The notes below the pieces were generated by a model. That model saw only the letters and a list, made by a program, of their open reading frames with translations. It searched no databases and was not told the origin of the DNA. A stretch of 64,000 nucleotides of DNA, taken from positions 62,001 through 126,000 of the forward strand of contig CAYGSJ010000004.1 of assembly GCA_964352665.1 (NCBI GenBank), in the 5' to 3' direction. This DNA comes from UBA1672 sp964352665. GTDB taxonomy: Bacteria > Pseudomonadota > Alphaproteobacteria > Micavibrionales > Micavibrionaceae. The position numbers and the translations under genes are program-made. Shown here piece by piece: positions 51,222 through 59,660 of the stretch (position 1 is its first letter; every line of letters starts with the position of its first letter).

Positions 51222-53003
51222 TTGAAAATTTTTAGAGATATTGAGGAGATTGAGTCTGCTGTTGCTGAAGGCAAAGCGGATACAGCACTGTCCTTGAGCA
51301 AGCAATTGAAAGAGGCCTATCCAACGGTTGCAAAGGCGCAGGTTTTGGCCGGAACAGTATTTTACGAACAAGAAAATTATTCTCAGGCAGTAGAGTGTTT
51401 TGCAAAGGTTTTGATCTTGAAATCGGGCCACAGTTTTGCCAAAGAATACCTGTTATATTCTATGTTCATGGCAGACAAAATCGAAGCTTCTGATCTCCTT
51501 GCTACTGCTTTTCTAAAGCTTATCATAAGGCCTGACGGTTTAAATATTGACTTGGTTACCAAGGTTTGGATTGATTTTCTTCATGATACTTCGAAGTTTA
51601 ATTTCGAGGAGATCACTTCTAAAGGATACCAAGATTTTAAAATATGGGTAGAGTCACTTTCCTTTGATCAGCGAGAGTCTGTTTTCTCCGACATACTGAT
51701 TTATGGCATGGTTTTAAAAACTGTGCCGGATATGAGGATTGAGAGATTTTTGACCTACTGTAGACGGTTTTTATTGGAATTTTCTTATGAGCATAAAAAT
51801 CTAGCCATAAAATCATCAATTTCAAAGTACTCGAAACTTTCTGTATCCTTGGCTCAATGTTGTTTTAACAACTCTTATGTTTTTGAGGTTTCACAAGAAG
51901 AAGAAGTACTTTTACAAAAATTTTTAGCGCAGGATTTAGGTGAATTAGAGGTTTTGGATGTAGCTATGATTGCGTCCTATGTACCCCTTTATTCTCTAGA
52001 AAAGCTGGCATTATCGTTAACCAGAATGTTTTCACCTATTTCAGGTAGAGGAGTGTTGAAGCCCATAATTGCGCAGCAGATTATTGAGCCAAAATCGCAT
52101 AAAAAATATTTCTCTAAAATGAAATTTTTATCTGATGTTGATAATAAAAAATCCAAAGATGTGTGCAGTCAATACGAGGAAAACCCTTATCCGAGATGGC
52201 ATATTTTGAACGCCGTTCACAAGGATGATATTGAAGAAGTCATTTTCGATGATATGCCTTTCAAAAAAGATTTTTTGATTGCGGGCTGTCAAACGGGTGC
52301 TTATCCCATAAATATAGCTCTTTCTTATCCGGCTTGCCACGTAACGGGAATGGACACTAATCCTTCTAATCTGTCTTATGCCCAGTATAAGGCCGACGAA
52401 TTTAAAATTCGGAATCTTGAATTTATCAGTTGTGACATTTTGGATGTAAGTGCTCTGGGAAAAAGTTTTGATGTTATTCATTCTGTTGGTGCGTTGAATC
52501 ACATAAAGGGTCCAAAGCAAGGTCTTGATTGTCTTCTGAGTGTTTTAAAACCGGACGGATACATCAAGATTGGATTATACAGTAAGGCTGCGCGCCGTTA
52601 TATTTCTGCGTGCCAAAAAGATTTGATTAAGATGGGGCTGAACCCTGATATTAACGGGATAAAAGCTGCGCGGCGCTATATTTTTTCTCTTCCTGCGGAT
52701 CATCCTTATCATAAAATGGAAGAGTATACAGATTTTTATAATGCCTTTATGACCCGCGACATGTTATTCAGCGTCCAAGAGAATTGCTTTGAAATAAATC
52801 AGTTGCAGAAAATAATTAGTGCCGGATCTCTCGAGTTTTTAGGATTTTCAGGGATGAATTTTAACAATGCAAAAAACAGGTTTTTAAAGAAACATCCCAA
52901 TGAGAGAGACTTACTTGATCTTGAAAAATGGGACAAATTCGAATTAGAAAATCCAGATACATTTATTGGTATGTATAATTTCTGGTGCCGGAAACAATCT
53001 TAA
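51222..53003 (+). CDS. TPR-containing class I SAM-dependent methyltransferase
   Basis: 593 residues. The N-terminus has TPR-like helices (EGKADTALSLSKQLKEAYP, YEQENYSQAVECFAKVL, about 10-75). A long helical middle follows, then CSQYEENPYPRWH (about 310-322), a motif that often precedes this methyltransferase type. SAM motif I reads FLIAGCQTGAYPINIA, the acidic ribose-binding residue is in TGMDTNPSN, and post-motif FDVIHSVGALNHIKGP follows. The substrate is unknown; such TPR-methyltransferases may modify proteins or glycans. The start is TTG at 51222. It is clearly more AT-rich than the sdh genes around it and may be acquired. It lies between sdhA and icd, sharing stop bases with icd. Confidence 0.8.
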   Translation: MKIFRDIEEIESAVAEGKADTALSLSKQLKEAYPTVAKAQVLAGTVFYEQENYSQAVECFAKVLILKSGHSFAKEYLLYSMFMADKIEASDLLATAFLKLIIRPDGLNIDLVTKVWIDFLHDTSKFNFEEITSKGYQDFKIWVESLSFDQRESVFSDILIYGMVLKTVPDMRIERFLTYCRRFLLEFSYEHKNLAIKSSISKYSKLSVSLAQCCFNNSYVFEVSQEEEVLLQKFLAQDLGELEVLDVAMIASYVPLYSLEKLALSLTRMFSPISGRGVLKPIIAQQIIEPKSHKKYFSKMKFLSDVDNKKSKDVCSQYEENPYPRWHILNAVHKDDIEEVIFDDMPFKKDFLIAGCQTGAYPINIALSYPACHVTGMDTNPSNLSYAQYKADEFKIRNLEFISCDILDVSALGKSFDVIHSVGALNHIKGPKQGLDCLLSVLKPDGYIKIGLYSKAARRYISACQKDLIKMGLNPDINGIKAARRYIFSLPADHPYHKMEEYTDFYNAFMTRDMLFSVQENCFEINQLQKIISAGSLEFLGFSGMNFNNAKNRFLKKHPNERDLLDLEKWDKFELENPDTFIGMYNFWCRKQS

Positions 53004-54205
53004 GCGGCTTTCGTGTGCTCAGGAGATTTTTTCATGATTTCTCTGATTTTTGCTACAAACTCCTGCGCTGTGCTGGCTTCAACACCTTCAATGCAACTTG
53101 ACAAGTCACCTGTCATGCACCCGGTCTCAATTGTGGCCAATGTTGCCTCTTTTAATGCCATGGCGCGTTTAACAGTTGGGCTATCGCCTTCAAGATCTGC
53201 TTTATGACGGATGGCTTCGGCATAAGCAAAAATATAGGCGGTTGGATTGGCAACCAGCTTGCCTTCGTCGTGCCAGAATTTATCCAGATCAGGCGCGGTG
53301 CCGTGTGGTGGGTCGGCAAGCAGTGTTCCGTCTGCACTCACCAATGTTGAATCCATCATACCTAGAGAAATGTGCTCTCCCGCCACTTGGTCAGAGGTGA
53401 CATCTCCATCATAATTTTTAAGGGCCAAAATAAAGCCATTTGTTTTACCTTGCGGGATTTTTGATACTGCTGCATCAATAAGTTCACTAGGGTAGAATTC
53501 CAAGGCTCTGCTTTCAAAATTTTCAGCATATTCCTTGAAAACATCTTCAAAAATTTCAACAAAGCGCCCGTCATAGATTGGAAGAATTGTCTGTTTAGTA
53601 GCCAAAATAACAGATTTTCTCATGGAAATAGCTTGTTTGAAGGTAGCATGTGCAAAATCGCGGATTGAAGAGTCTGTTTCTGTGCTAAGCATGGCGACAC
53701 CTTCTTCTACGTCGCGCTTCGCCAGTTCTTGCTCGTTACCTTTTTCATCAATATAGACCATTGTTAAAGTGCCATTGCCTGGTATAGAGACGTTTGGAGC
53801 GCCGTAAATACCCCCCACGGCTTGACGTGCAATGGTCACTCCTACCATAGCAGGTGCGTTTGTTTTTAAATTCTTGGCCATTAAGGGGGTGCGCATAATC
53901 ACGGCACCGTTAATCGCACGGCGCAATATACCATTCGGAGAGCCCCATTGTTTACTTAAACCCATTTCTTGGGTTTGTTTGACATTAGGCGTAATTGTGG
54001 GGCCTTTTACCGCGGCTTTATGTGTTTTCAAATCTTCAATAGCATCTTGCAGAGCTTTATCGTTTGTCTTGTCGCGTGCGGTAAGGCTGATATCATGGAT
54101 TTTCCAGTCCACATCAAAGAATGGTGCTATAAGCTCTTCTCTAATTAATTTTGACATTTCCGGCCAGATTCCATCGCCAGTCATATCTACAATAGTTAAA
54201 GCCAT
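53000..54205 (-). CDS. icd: Isocitrate dehydrogenase, type II-like, probably NAD-preferring
   Basis: Oxidative decarboxylation of isocitrate to 2-oxoglutarate in the TCA cycle. 401 residues, colinear with the homodimeric eukaryote-like enzymes: KGPTITPN, substrate loop SPNGILRR, the catalytic Arg and Tyr in ARQAVGGIYGA, the Lys in ATKQTILPIYDGRF, and the metal aspartates in ELIDAAV and LKNYDGDVTSDQV. The cofactor loop, normally HGTVTRHYR in NADP enzymes, reads HGTAPDLDKF, replacing the Arg-His pair that binds the 2'-phosphate. NAD use is therefore inferred. AGGGG seven bases before the ATG. Transcribed against the flanking sdh genes. Confidence 0.9.
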   Translation of the reverse strand: MALTIVDMTGDGIWPEMSKLIREELIAPFFDVDWKIHDISLTARDKTNDKALQDAIEDLKTHKAAVKGPTITPNVKQTQEMGLSKQWGSPNGILRRAINGAVIMRTPLMAKNLKTNAPAMVGVTIARQAVGGIYGAPNVSIPGNGTLTMVYIDEKGNEQELAKRDVEEGVAMLSTETDSSIRDFAHATFKQAISMRKSVILATKQTILPIYDGRFVEIFEDVFKEYAENFESRALEFYPSELIDAAVSKIPQGKTNGFILALKNYDGDVTSDQVAGEHISLGMMDSTLVSADGTLLADPPHGTAPDLDKFWHDEGKLVANPTAYIFAYAEAIRHKADLEGDSPTVKRAMALKEATLATIETGCMTGDLSSCIEGVEASTAQEFVAKIREIMKKSPEHTKAA

Positions 54206-54309
54206 AATTTGCCCCTTCTTGATGTTACGCTAAAGAGTATAGTCATAGATTATGAACAAAAAATAAATATTTATCTTGCTGAAATACAAAAAAAAAATCT
54301 ACAAACGCC

Positions 54310-54338
54310 TTAACAAAGCCCATAAAAGCGTTTAGAAT
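54310..54338 (+). promoter_or_regulatory. Sigma-70-type promoter for sdhB
   Basis: TTAACA (54310-54315) and TAGAAT (54333-54338), each 5/6 to consensus, are exactly 17 bp apart. Predicted start near 54345 gives a leader of about 30 bases to the sdhB ATG. This fits sdhB being transcribed on its own, apart from sdhCDA. Confidence 0.6.
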
Positions 54339-54374
54339 CTGGACGTGTTCAAGATTGAGCGAAAGACTTAAGAA

Positions 54375-55184
54375 ATGGCTGAATTTACCCTTCCTAAAAA
54401 CTCGAAAATGCAAAAAGGCGAGAAAGTAGATGTTTCTAACGGTGCAAAGCGCCGCAAAACGTTTTCTGTTTACCGATGGTCACCGGATGATCTGGATGAT
54501 AAGGGGGTGGTAAAAAACCCACGGCTTAATGAATATACGATTGATCTCGACCAGTGTGGCCCGATGGTTCTAGATGCGCTGCTTTATATAAAGAACACAA
54601 TTGATTCGACTTTGACCTTGCGCCGTTCCTGCAGAGAGGGCATTTGCGGGTCTTGTGCTATGAATATCGATGGAACCAATACATTGGCGTGTACAAAAGG
54701 TATCGATGAAATTAAGGGAACCGTCAAAGTAACACCTTTGCCGCATATGCCGGTTGTTAAGGATTTGGTGCCTGATCTAAATCATGTTTATGCGCAGTAC
54801 ACGGCAATTGAGCCGTGGCTAAAATCCGATACACCAGCGCCAAACCGCGAGCGGCTGCAATCTGATGATGATGCATTGATTTTGAATGGTGAAGATGGTC
54901 ATGGCCCCGCTGCTTGTATCCTGTGTTTCTGTTGTTCGACAAGCTGTCCATCCTATTGGTGGAATGGAGACCGTTTCCTTGGTCCCGCTATTTTATTACA
55001 GGCCTATCGCTGGATATCAGATAGCCGCGACGATGCAACAGGCGAGCGACTTGATCAATTAGAGGACCCGTTCCGTTTGTACCGCTGTCATACAATTATG
55101 AACTGTACCAATACCTGTCCGAAGGGGCTTAACCCTGCCAAAGCCATTGCAGAAATCAAAAAAATGATGGTTGCCCGCCGCTAA
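54375..55184 (+). CDS. sdhB: Succinate dehydrogenase iron-sulfur subunit
   Basis: Carries three Fe-S clusters between FAD and quinone. [2Fe-2S] ligands are in SCREGICGSCAMNIDGTNTLAC (given as spanning about residues 85-106). The [4Fe-4S] and [3Fe-4S] cysteines are in CILCFCCSTSCPSYWW and CHTIMNCTNTCPKGLNP. The quinone-site Trp is in SYWW. Length 269 is normal. It is separated from sdhCDA by a methyltransferase and icd and has its own promoter. The stop overlaps that of the convergent SRPBCC gene. Confidence 0.98.
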   Translation: MAEFTLPKNSKMQKGEKVDVSNGAKRRKTFSVYRWSPDDLDDKGVVKNPRLNEYTIDLDQCGPMVLDALLYIKNTIDSTLTLRRSCREGICGSCAMNIDGTNTLACTKGIDEIKGTVKVTPLPHMPVVKDLVPDLNHVYAQYTAIEPWLKSDTPAPNRERLQSDDDALILNGEDGHGPAACILCFCCSTSCPSYWWNGDRFLGPAILLQAYRWISDSRDDATGERLDQLEDPFRLYRCHTIMNCTNTCPKGLNPAKAIAEIKKMMVARR

Positions 55185-55711
55185 TTGATCTTCGATGATT
55201 TGATCATCTCGACAAGTTGGTCGAGCGCGGTTCCCCAACCTTGCTCAAACCCCCTTTCATTATGGGTCTTTCTTGATGCTTCATTGCTGTGACGAGCAAT
55301 GGCCACATATTTTGTGCCCTTTTCATGCGGTTCTAGAATAAGGGTTGCAGAGAAGTAATCTTCAATACAAGCATTTGGTTTGCCTGCAGGCCTGAAATCC
55401 GCTACCAAAGCATCTGTCCATGTAAGCCTTTCGTTCTCAATAACTTCCAGATAACAGCCATTGCCTTCATGTTTTTCACCATCCGGTCCTTTCATAATTG
55501 TACGAAACAGCCCGCCGGGACGTAAATCAATTTCACATTCAGTAGTCATCCACGGCTTTGGGCAAAACCACTGCACCAGGTGCTCAGGTGTTGTCCAGGC
55601 CTGCCATACTAATTCTCTTGGTACGTCCACAATGCGTTCCAGCAGTAGATCAAGTTTAGGGTCTATATTGTAATTTGTGTTACTCACCTGTTTCGGGTTT
55701 GCACTACTCAT
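55181..55711 (-). CDS. SRPBCC/AHSA1-family protein
   Basis: 176 residues of the START/Bet v1-like fold. RIVDVPRELVWQAWTTPEHLVQWFCP and the later GTKYVAIARHSNEASRKTHNERGFEQGW are the AHSA1-domain hallmarks. Such proteins bind hydrophobic ligands or act in stress responses; here no ligand can be named. Its ATG overlaps the ArsR-type stop as ATGA. The ArsR + SRPBCC pairing is common, the regulator controlling the pair. Confidence 0.9.
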   Translation of the reverse strand: MSSANPKQVSNTNYNIDPKLDLLLERIVDVPRELVWQAWTTPEHLVQWFCPKPWMTTECEIDLRPGGLFRTIMKGPDGEKHEGNGCYLEVIENERLTWTDALVADFRPAGKPNACIEDYFSATLILEPHEKGTKYVAIARHSNEASRKTHNERGFEQGWGTALDQLVEMIKSSKIN

Positions 55712-56046
55712 TTCTTAGTCTCCTTCATTGTCATTAAATATTCGTCCAGCCGATCTAACCGTTTTGCCCACAAGTTACGCTTTTCTTTTAGCCAGCCTTC
55801 TGCTTCTTCGAGCGGGTAAGGGGTGAGCTGGTATGTGCGCACACGCCCCTCCTTTTGTGATGTCACCAGACCGCATTCTTCAAGGACTTTCAGGTGCTGC
55901 ATGAAAGACGGCAGTGCCATTTCGAACGGCTCGGCCAATTCTTTCACGGGTGCGGGTTCATCACTTAATTGAGCCAAAACAGCACGCCTCGTTGAATCCG
56001 ACAAGGCATGAAAAACACGATCTAATTCTGCATAATGGTTAGTCAT
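55708..56046 (-). CDS. ArsR-family transcriptional regulator
   Basis: 112-residue winged-helix repressor: FHALSDSTRRAVLAQLSDEPAPV, then the recognition helix MALPSFMQHLKVLEECGLVTSQKEGR and the wing RVRTYQL. It lacks the cysteine motif (ELCVCDL) of metal-sensing ArsR/SmtB, so metal sensing is unlikely. The gene is preceded by GTTTACCTAACTATTTT and GTATAGTTAGGTAT-type repeats (about 56045-56085), in which TAGTTAGGTA recurs in both orientations and could be its operator. First gene of the pair with the SRPBCC protein. Confidence 0.9.
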   Translation of the reverse strand: MTNHYAELDRVFHALSDSTRRAVLAQLSDEPAPVKELAEPFEMALPSFMQHLKVLEECGLVTSQKEGRVRTYQLTPYPLEEAEGWLKEKRNLWAKRLDRLDEYLMTMKETKK

Positions 56047-56085
56047 ATACCTAACTATACAGGAGTAAAATAGTTAGGTAAACAC
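56047..56085. promoter_or_regulatory. Candidate ArsR operator (repeated ACCTAACTAT units)
   Basis: Directly upstream of the ArsR-type gene, ACCTAACTAT (about 56048-56057) is followed by its inverted copy ATAGTTAGGT (about 56070-56079), with 12 bp between. Perfect 10-bp inverted repeat at the position expected for autoregulation. Confidence 0.55.
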
Positions 56086-56097
56086 CTAAGTGTTGTT

Positions 56098-56361
56098 TTA
56101 TAGTTTCAGACCCTGAACGCCTAGAATCTTCATCCGACTGGTCTCTCCGCGTTTGATGGTGATCGCGTTTTTCGGGATTTTCCATTCTTTGGAAAGTAAT
56201 TCAATCATTGCTTTGTTCGCCTTGCCCTTTTCAGGGATGGCTGTGACTTGAATTTTAAGAGTACGTTCTCCGAACAAGTCTTCTTCCCATCCTAGAACTT
56301 CATTTTTTTTTGCTCCCGGGGTGAGTTTGACAGTGATGGTTTGTGTATCTGCGCTATTCAT
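56098..56361 (-). CDS. DUF167 (YggU-like) protein
   Basis: 87 residues. VKLTPGAKKNEVLGWEEDLFG and the core VTAIPEKGKANKAMIELLSKEW match DUF167/YggU, a small alpha/beta fold of unknown function present in most proteobacteria. TATAAT directly precedes the ATG. It starts 14 bases from the divergent DUF1489 gene. Confidence 0.93.
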   Translation of the reverse strand: MNSADTQTITVKLTPGAKKNEVLGWEEDLFGERTLKIQVTAIPEKGKANKAMIELLSKEWKIPKNAITIKRGETSRMKILGVQGLKL

Positions 56362-56375
56362 ATTATATATCTATC

Positions 56376-56807
56376 ATGAGCATACACATTGTGAAACTTG
56401 TTGTTGGTGTGGCTGACTTGCGGGAATATTATGAGCGCCAGAAACACGAGATTTTTGATTATCATGGTACTTTAGCTGTGCCGTGTTGGACACGATATAA
56501 ACCAAAAGCAGCCGATGAAATATTACATGAAGGCGGTTCGATTTACCGCGTAATTAAAAACCGTATTGTTTGTCGTCACAGGATAGCCGGTTTTGAAATG
56601 GTTGAAACATCATCAAAGGGGAAGATGTGTATGATCGTGCAGGACGCCGAAATCATCGAAACCGTGCGCACACCGAAACGCCCTTTTCAAGGGTGGCGCT
56701 ATCTCAAGCCACAGGATGTTCCTAAAGATAAAGGTGTTTATGCGGGTGATCACGATGATATTCCACCAGAGATGGAGGACGATCTTCGTCAGGCAGGGTT
56801 GCTATAG
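56376..56807 (+). CDS. DUF1489 protein
   Basis: 143 residues from the ATG at 56376; a GTG at 56343 would lie inside the divergent DUF167 gene and is rejected. VKLVVGVADLREYYERQ, PCWTRYKPKAADEILHEGGSIYRVIK and RPFQGWRYLKPQDVPKD match DUF1489, an alphaproteobacterial family of unknown function. No ribosome site is visible. Its last six bases (CTATAG) contain the stops of both this gene and nadC. Confidence 0.9.
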   Translation: MSIHIVKLVVGVADLREYYERQKHEIFDYHGTLAVPCWTRYKPKAADEILHEGGSIYRVIKNRIVCRHRIAGFEMVETSSKGKMCMIVQDAEIIETVRTPKRPFQGWRYLKPQDVPKDKGVYAGDHDDIPPEMEDDLRQAGLL

Positions 56808-57650
56808 GGGGGCTATGTCAAGCCCAATGTCTAACGCTGGTGCAGAGTGAGTCAAAGCACCAACAGAAATAAAATCAACGCCAGTTTGGGCAATTTCATT
56901 TACAGTGTGAAGGTTAACACCGCCAGATGCTTCGGTCAGTATTTGGCCATCAATCAGTTTAACCGCTTTTTTAAGTGTAGGCACATCGAAGTTATCAAGC
57001 ATAACGATATCGGCACCGCCGTGCTTAAGCACTTCTTTTAACTGATCCAGTGTGTCGACCTCGATTTCGATTTTTATCATATGTCCGGCATTTTCTTTCG
57101 CACGCGTTAGGGCCTGATCAATGCCACCAGCAAGGGCAATATGATTATCTTTGATTAGAATGGCGTCATCTAGGCCAAAACGGTGATTGTGGCCTCCGCC
57201 TGCGCGGACAGCATATTTCTGAATCGCTCGTAAGCCAGCCAACGTCTTGCGGGTATCGCAAATTTTGGCGTTTGTACCTTGCACTTCTATAACAAAGCGC
57301 CTTGTTAGTGTTGCAATTCCAGACATATGGGTCATAAAGTTAAGAGCCACACGTTCAGCGGTTAGAAGAGCAGCCGCTGGCCCTTCAACGATGGCTATAT
57401 CCTGCCCACTCTCCAGCACTTCTCCATCTGATGCCAACACATCGAACTCAAAGTCGGGATCAACATGGCTGAAAGTTGATAGCGCAAGAATTAAACCGGC
57501 CAAGACACCCTCTTCGCGGGCTTTAAACACTGCTTTGGCATTTGCATGAGGATCAATTGTTGACTGGCTCGTTATATCTATGCCGTGGCCCAGATCTTCC
57601 TTTAAAGCGCTTCGCACAAGATCTTCAATCAATATGGATGGAAGTTGCAT
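56802..57650 (-). CDS. nadC: Nicotinate-nucleotide pyrophosphorylase (carboxylating)
   Basis: Converts quinolinate and PRPP to nicotinate mononucleotide. CDTRKTLAGLRAIQKYAVRAGGGHNHR, spread over about 134-160, holds the substrate-binding Arg/Lys/His residues, followed by AILIKDNHI and VMLDNFDV. Length 282 is standard. It starts two bases after nadA, so the pair is an operon. Confidence 0.97.
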   Translation of the reverse strand: MQLPSILIEDLVRSALKEDLGHGIDITSQSTIDPHANAKAVFKAREEGVLAGLILALSTFSHVDPDFEFDVLASDGEVLESGQDIAIVEGPAAALLTAERVALNFMTHMSGIATLTRRFVIEVQGTNAKICDTRKTLAGLRAIQKYAVRAGGGHNHRFGLDDAILIKDNHIALAGGIDQALTRAKENAGHMIKIEIEVDTLDQLKEVLKHGGADIVMLDNFDVPTLKKAVKLIDGQILTEASGGVNLHTVNEIAQTGVDFISVGALTHSAPALDIGLDIAPL

Positions 57651-57652
57651 AA

Positions 57653-58660
57653 TCAGCTTAGCTCCAACATACGGTCGACGGCTTTTCTTGCCTGTGCGGC
57701 AATTGCCGGATCAATGGTTATTTCAGGTTGTTCGGTTTGAAGGCACTCTAGAATTTTCGGTAAGGTAATCCGCTTCATGTGAGGGCACATTTGGCAGGTT
57801 CCAATAAGCTCTACACTAGGATTATTGGCGGCAATGTTATCGCTCATCGAGCATTCAGTCATAAGCATAGCGCGTGCGGGTTGATTTTGTTTAATAAAGT
57901 TATCCATTTGGGCTGTGGAACCAGCGTAATCTGCCTCTGCCATAACATCTGGCGGGCATTCTGGATGTGCCAAGACAACGATATCGTTGCCATAGGTTTT
58001 TCTTGCGTCTTTTATGTCTTGGGGCGTGAAGCGTTCGTGAACAATACAGCTTCCTTCCCAGTAAATGATTTTTACGTCTGTTTGTGCGGCAACGTTCTGT
58101 GCCAAATACATATCAGGAGCCATAATTACAGTATCATGCCCTTCTGCGCCCAAAGCGTTAACAATTTGCAATGCATTTGAAGACGTACAACAAACGTCGC
58201 TTTCTGCTTTAACATCTGCAGGTGTATTTACGTAAGTTACGACAGGAACGCCAGGATGTTTTGCTTTTAGTCCGCGTAAATCTTCGGCGCTCATACCCTC
58301 TGACAATGAACATCCAGCTTTCAGGTCAGGTATTAGAATCTTTTTTTCCGGACATAGAATCTTTGAGGTTTCAGCCATAAAATGTACGCCACATTGTACA
58401 ATTATATCTGCATCGGTTTCGGCCGCTTTTTGTGCCAATAATAGTGAGTCGCCCACGATATCACCTACCCCGAAAAAAATGTCCGATGTCATGTAATTAT
58501 GTGCAAGAACAACAGCGTTTTTCTCGTGCTTTAACCTGTTTATTTCATGGATGTACGGCGCAATCGTTTCCCAGTGGTCACGATCATATTGTTTCGATAG
58601 CTTATCGAAAAGAGGGGCGGTTGCTTTCTTAACTTCATCTGTATAGGCCAGCGCGGTCAT
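57653..58660 (-). CDS. nadA: Quinolinate synthase A
   Basis: [4Fe-4S] enzyme condensing iminoaspartate and DHAP to quinolinate. Cluster cysteines are in VQCGVHFMAET, the VCCTSSNALQIV stretch and GTCQMCPHMKRI. HPECPPDVMAEADYAGSTAQM is also conserved. Length 335. The iminoaspartate source (NadB or aspartate dehydrogenase) is not in the window. Followed closely by nadC. Confidence 0.97.
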   Translation of the reverse strand: MTALAYTDEVKKATAPLFDKLSKQYDRDHWETIAPYIHEINRLKHEKNAVVLAHNYMTSDIFFGVGDIVGDSLLLAQKAAETDADIIVQCGVHFMAETSKILCPEKKILIPDLKAGCSLSEGMSAEDLRGLKAKHPGVPVVTYVNTPADVKAESDVCCTSSNALQIVNALGAEGHDTVIMAPDMYLAQNVAAQTDVKIIYWEGSCIVHERFTPQDIKDARKTYGNDIVVLAHPECPPDVMAEADYAGSTAQMDNFIKQNQPARAMLMTECSMSDNIAANNPSVELIGTCQMCPHMKRITLPKILECLQTEQPEITIDPAIAAQARKAVDRMLELS

Positions 58661-58746
58661 AGTTTTACTTCTTACCCTCGCAAGGTTTCATCTTGTGCAG
58701 TTTTATTTCATACTCATACAGGGCAGGTCAAGCAGAACTGCATTTA

Positions 58747-59616
58747 TTATGACGAATTACGTGAGGTCAAAATAAGGGCAATACCGCTAATAACAATAAT
58801 TGTAGCGCCAGCAAATATCCAAATATCAGGAAAATCACCAAATATGAAATATCCGATCAAAACGGCAGCAACCATTTGTGTGTAATGAACGGGTGCAACC
58901 ATTGAAAATGGCGCGATTCTATATCCATGAGCAATTCCGCATAAACCTATTGAAACAAAGGTTCCATTCATCACAAAAAGAGGGATATGTTCCCACGCCA
59001 CCATGGGGACATCTGGAAGAAATGATACGCCAAGTAATAAAACGATGGTAATACTTGGGTAGAATGAAAGTGATAACAAAGTTTCATCTTTATGGAGTGG
59101 TCTGGAAAGAAGGCCAAGACCAACAATAAAGATTAGTGCAAGAAAAGCGTAAATCATTCCGTTTGAAATTTCTGTAATATCGGGTCTGAATGCTATGACT
59201 ACGCCGGAGAAACCAAGAGCAATGATAAGCCAGCCTTTTGCTTTGACAGGTTCTTTAAAAACTGGCCAAGCGGCCACTGTGGTTAAGAAAGGTGAGAGAA
59301 ACAGAATGGTATAAAGCGTTGCAAGAGAAAGCTCTCTCAAAGCGCTGACTGCAAGAAAGGAGACTGCAAGTGCACATATACCACGGCCTATATGAATATA
59401 GAGTTTTTGTGTTTTTAGCGTTTTTTTAAAACCACCAAGAAAAGGTGAAAAAATAATACCGAAAATCAGTGCGATATAGTAAGTCCAGAACACTACATGA
59501 GCACTTTCATAGTGTTGGCTTAGCCATTTTGCACAGGCGTCTGCAAACGCAAAGCTGGTAAAACCACAAAATGCGTATAGAATTCCCTTTTGTGTTTGAT
59601 TTAAAGTGCTTAACAT
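58747..59616 (-). CDS. EamA/DMT-family transporter
   Basis: 289 residues in ten membrane helices with two EamA repeats; CGFTSFAFADACAKWLSQHYES and FLAVSALRELSLATLYTILFLSPFLTT (split over about 15-36 and 97-123) are typical of the drug/metabolite transporter superfamily. Substrate unknown. Divergent from crcB, 44 bp apart, on its own after nadA. Confidence 0.9.
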   Translation of the reverse strand: MLSTLNQTQKGILYAFCGFTSFAFADACAKWLSQHYESAHVVFWTYYIALIFGIIFSPFLGGFKKTLKTQKLYIHIGRGICALAVSFLAVSALRELSLATLYTILFLSPFLTTVAAWPVFKEPVKAKGWLIIALGFSGVVIAFRPDITEISNGMIYAFLALIFIVGLGLLSRPLHKDETLLSLSFYPSITIVLLLGVSFLPDVPMVAWEHIPLFVMNGTFVSIGLCGIAHGYRIAPFSMVAPVHYTQMVAAVLIGYFIFGDFPDIWIFAGATIIVISGIALILTSRNSS

Positions 59617-59660
59617 ATGTTCACAGGATAGGGTTGCAAGTCCCAGTGTAAGAGGTTTGG

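Noticed and set aside
59617..59660. Possible fluoride riboswitch before crcB
   Set aside because: Only 44 bp separate the divergent starts and no riboswitch pattern is seen.
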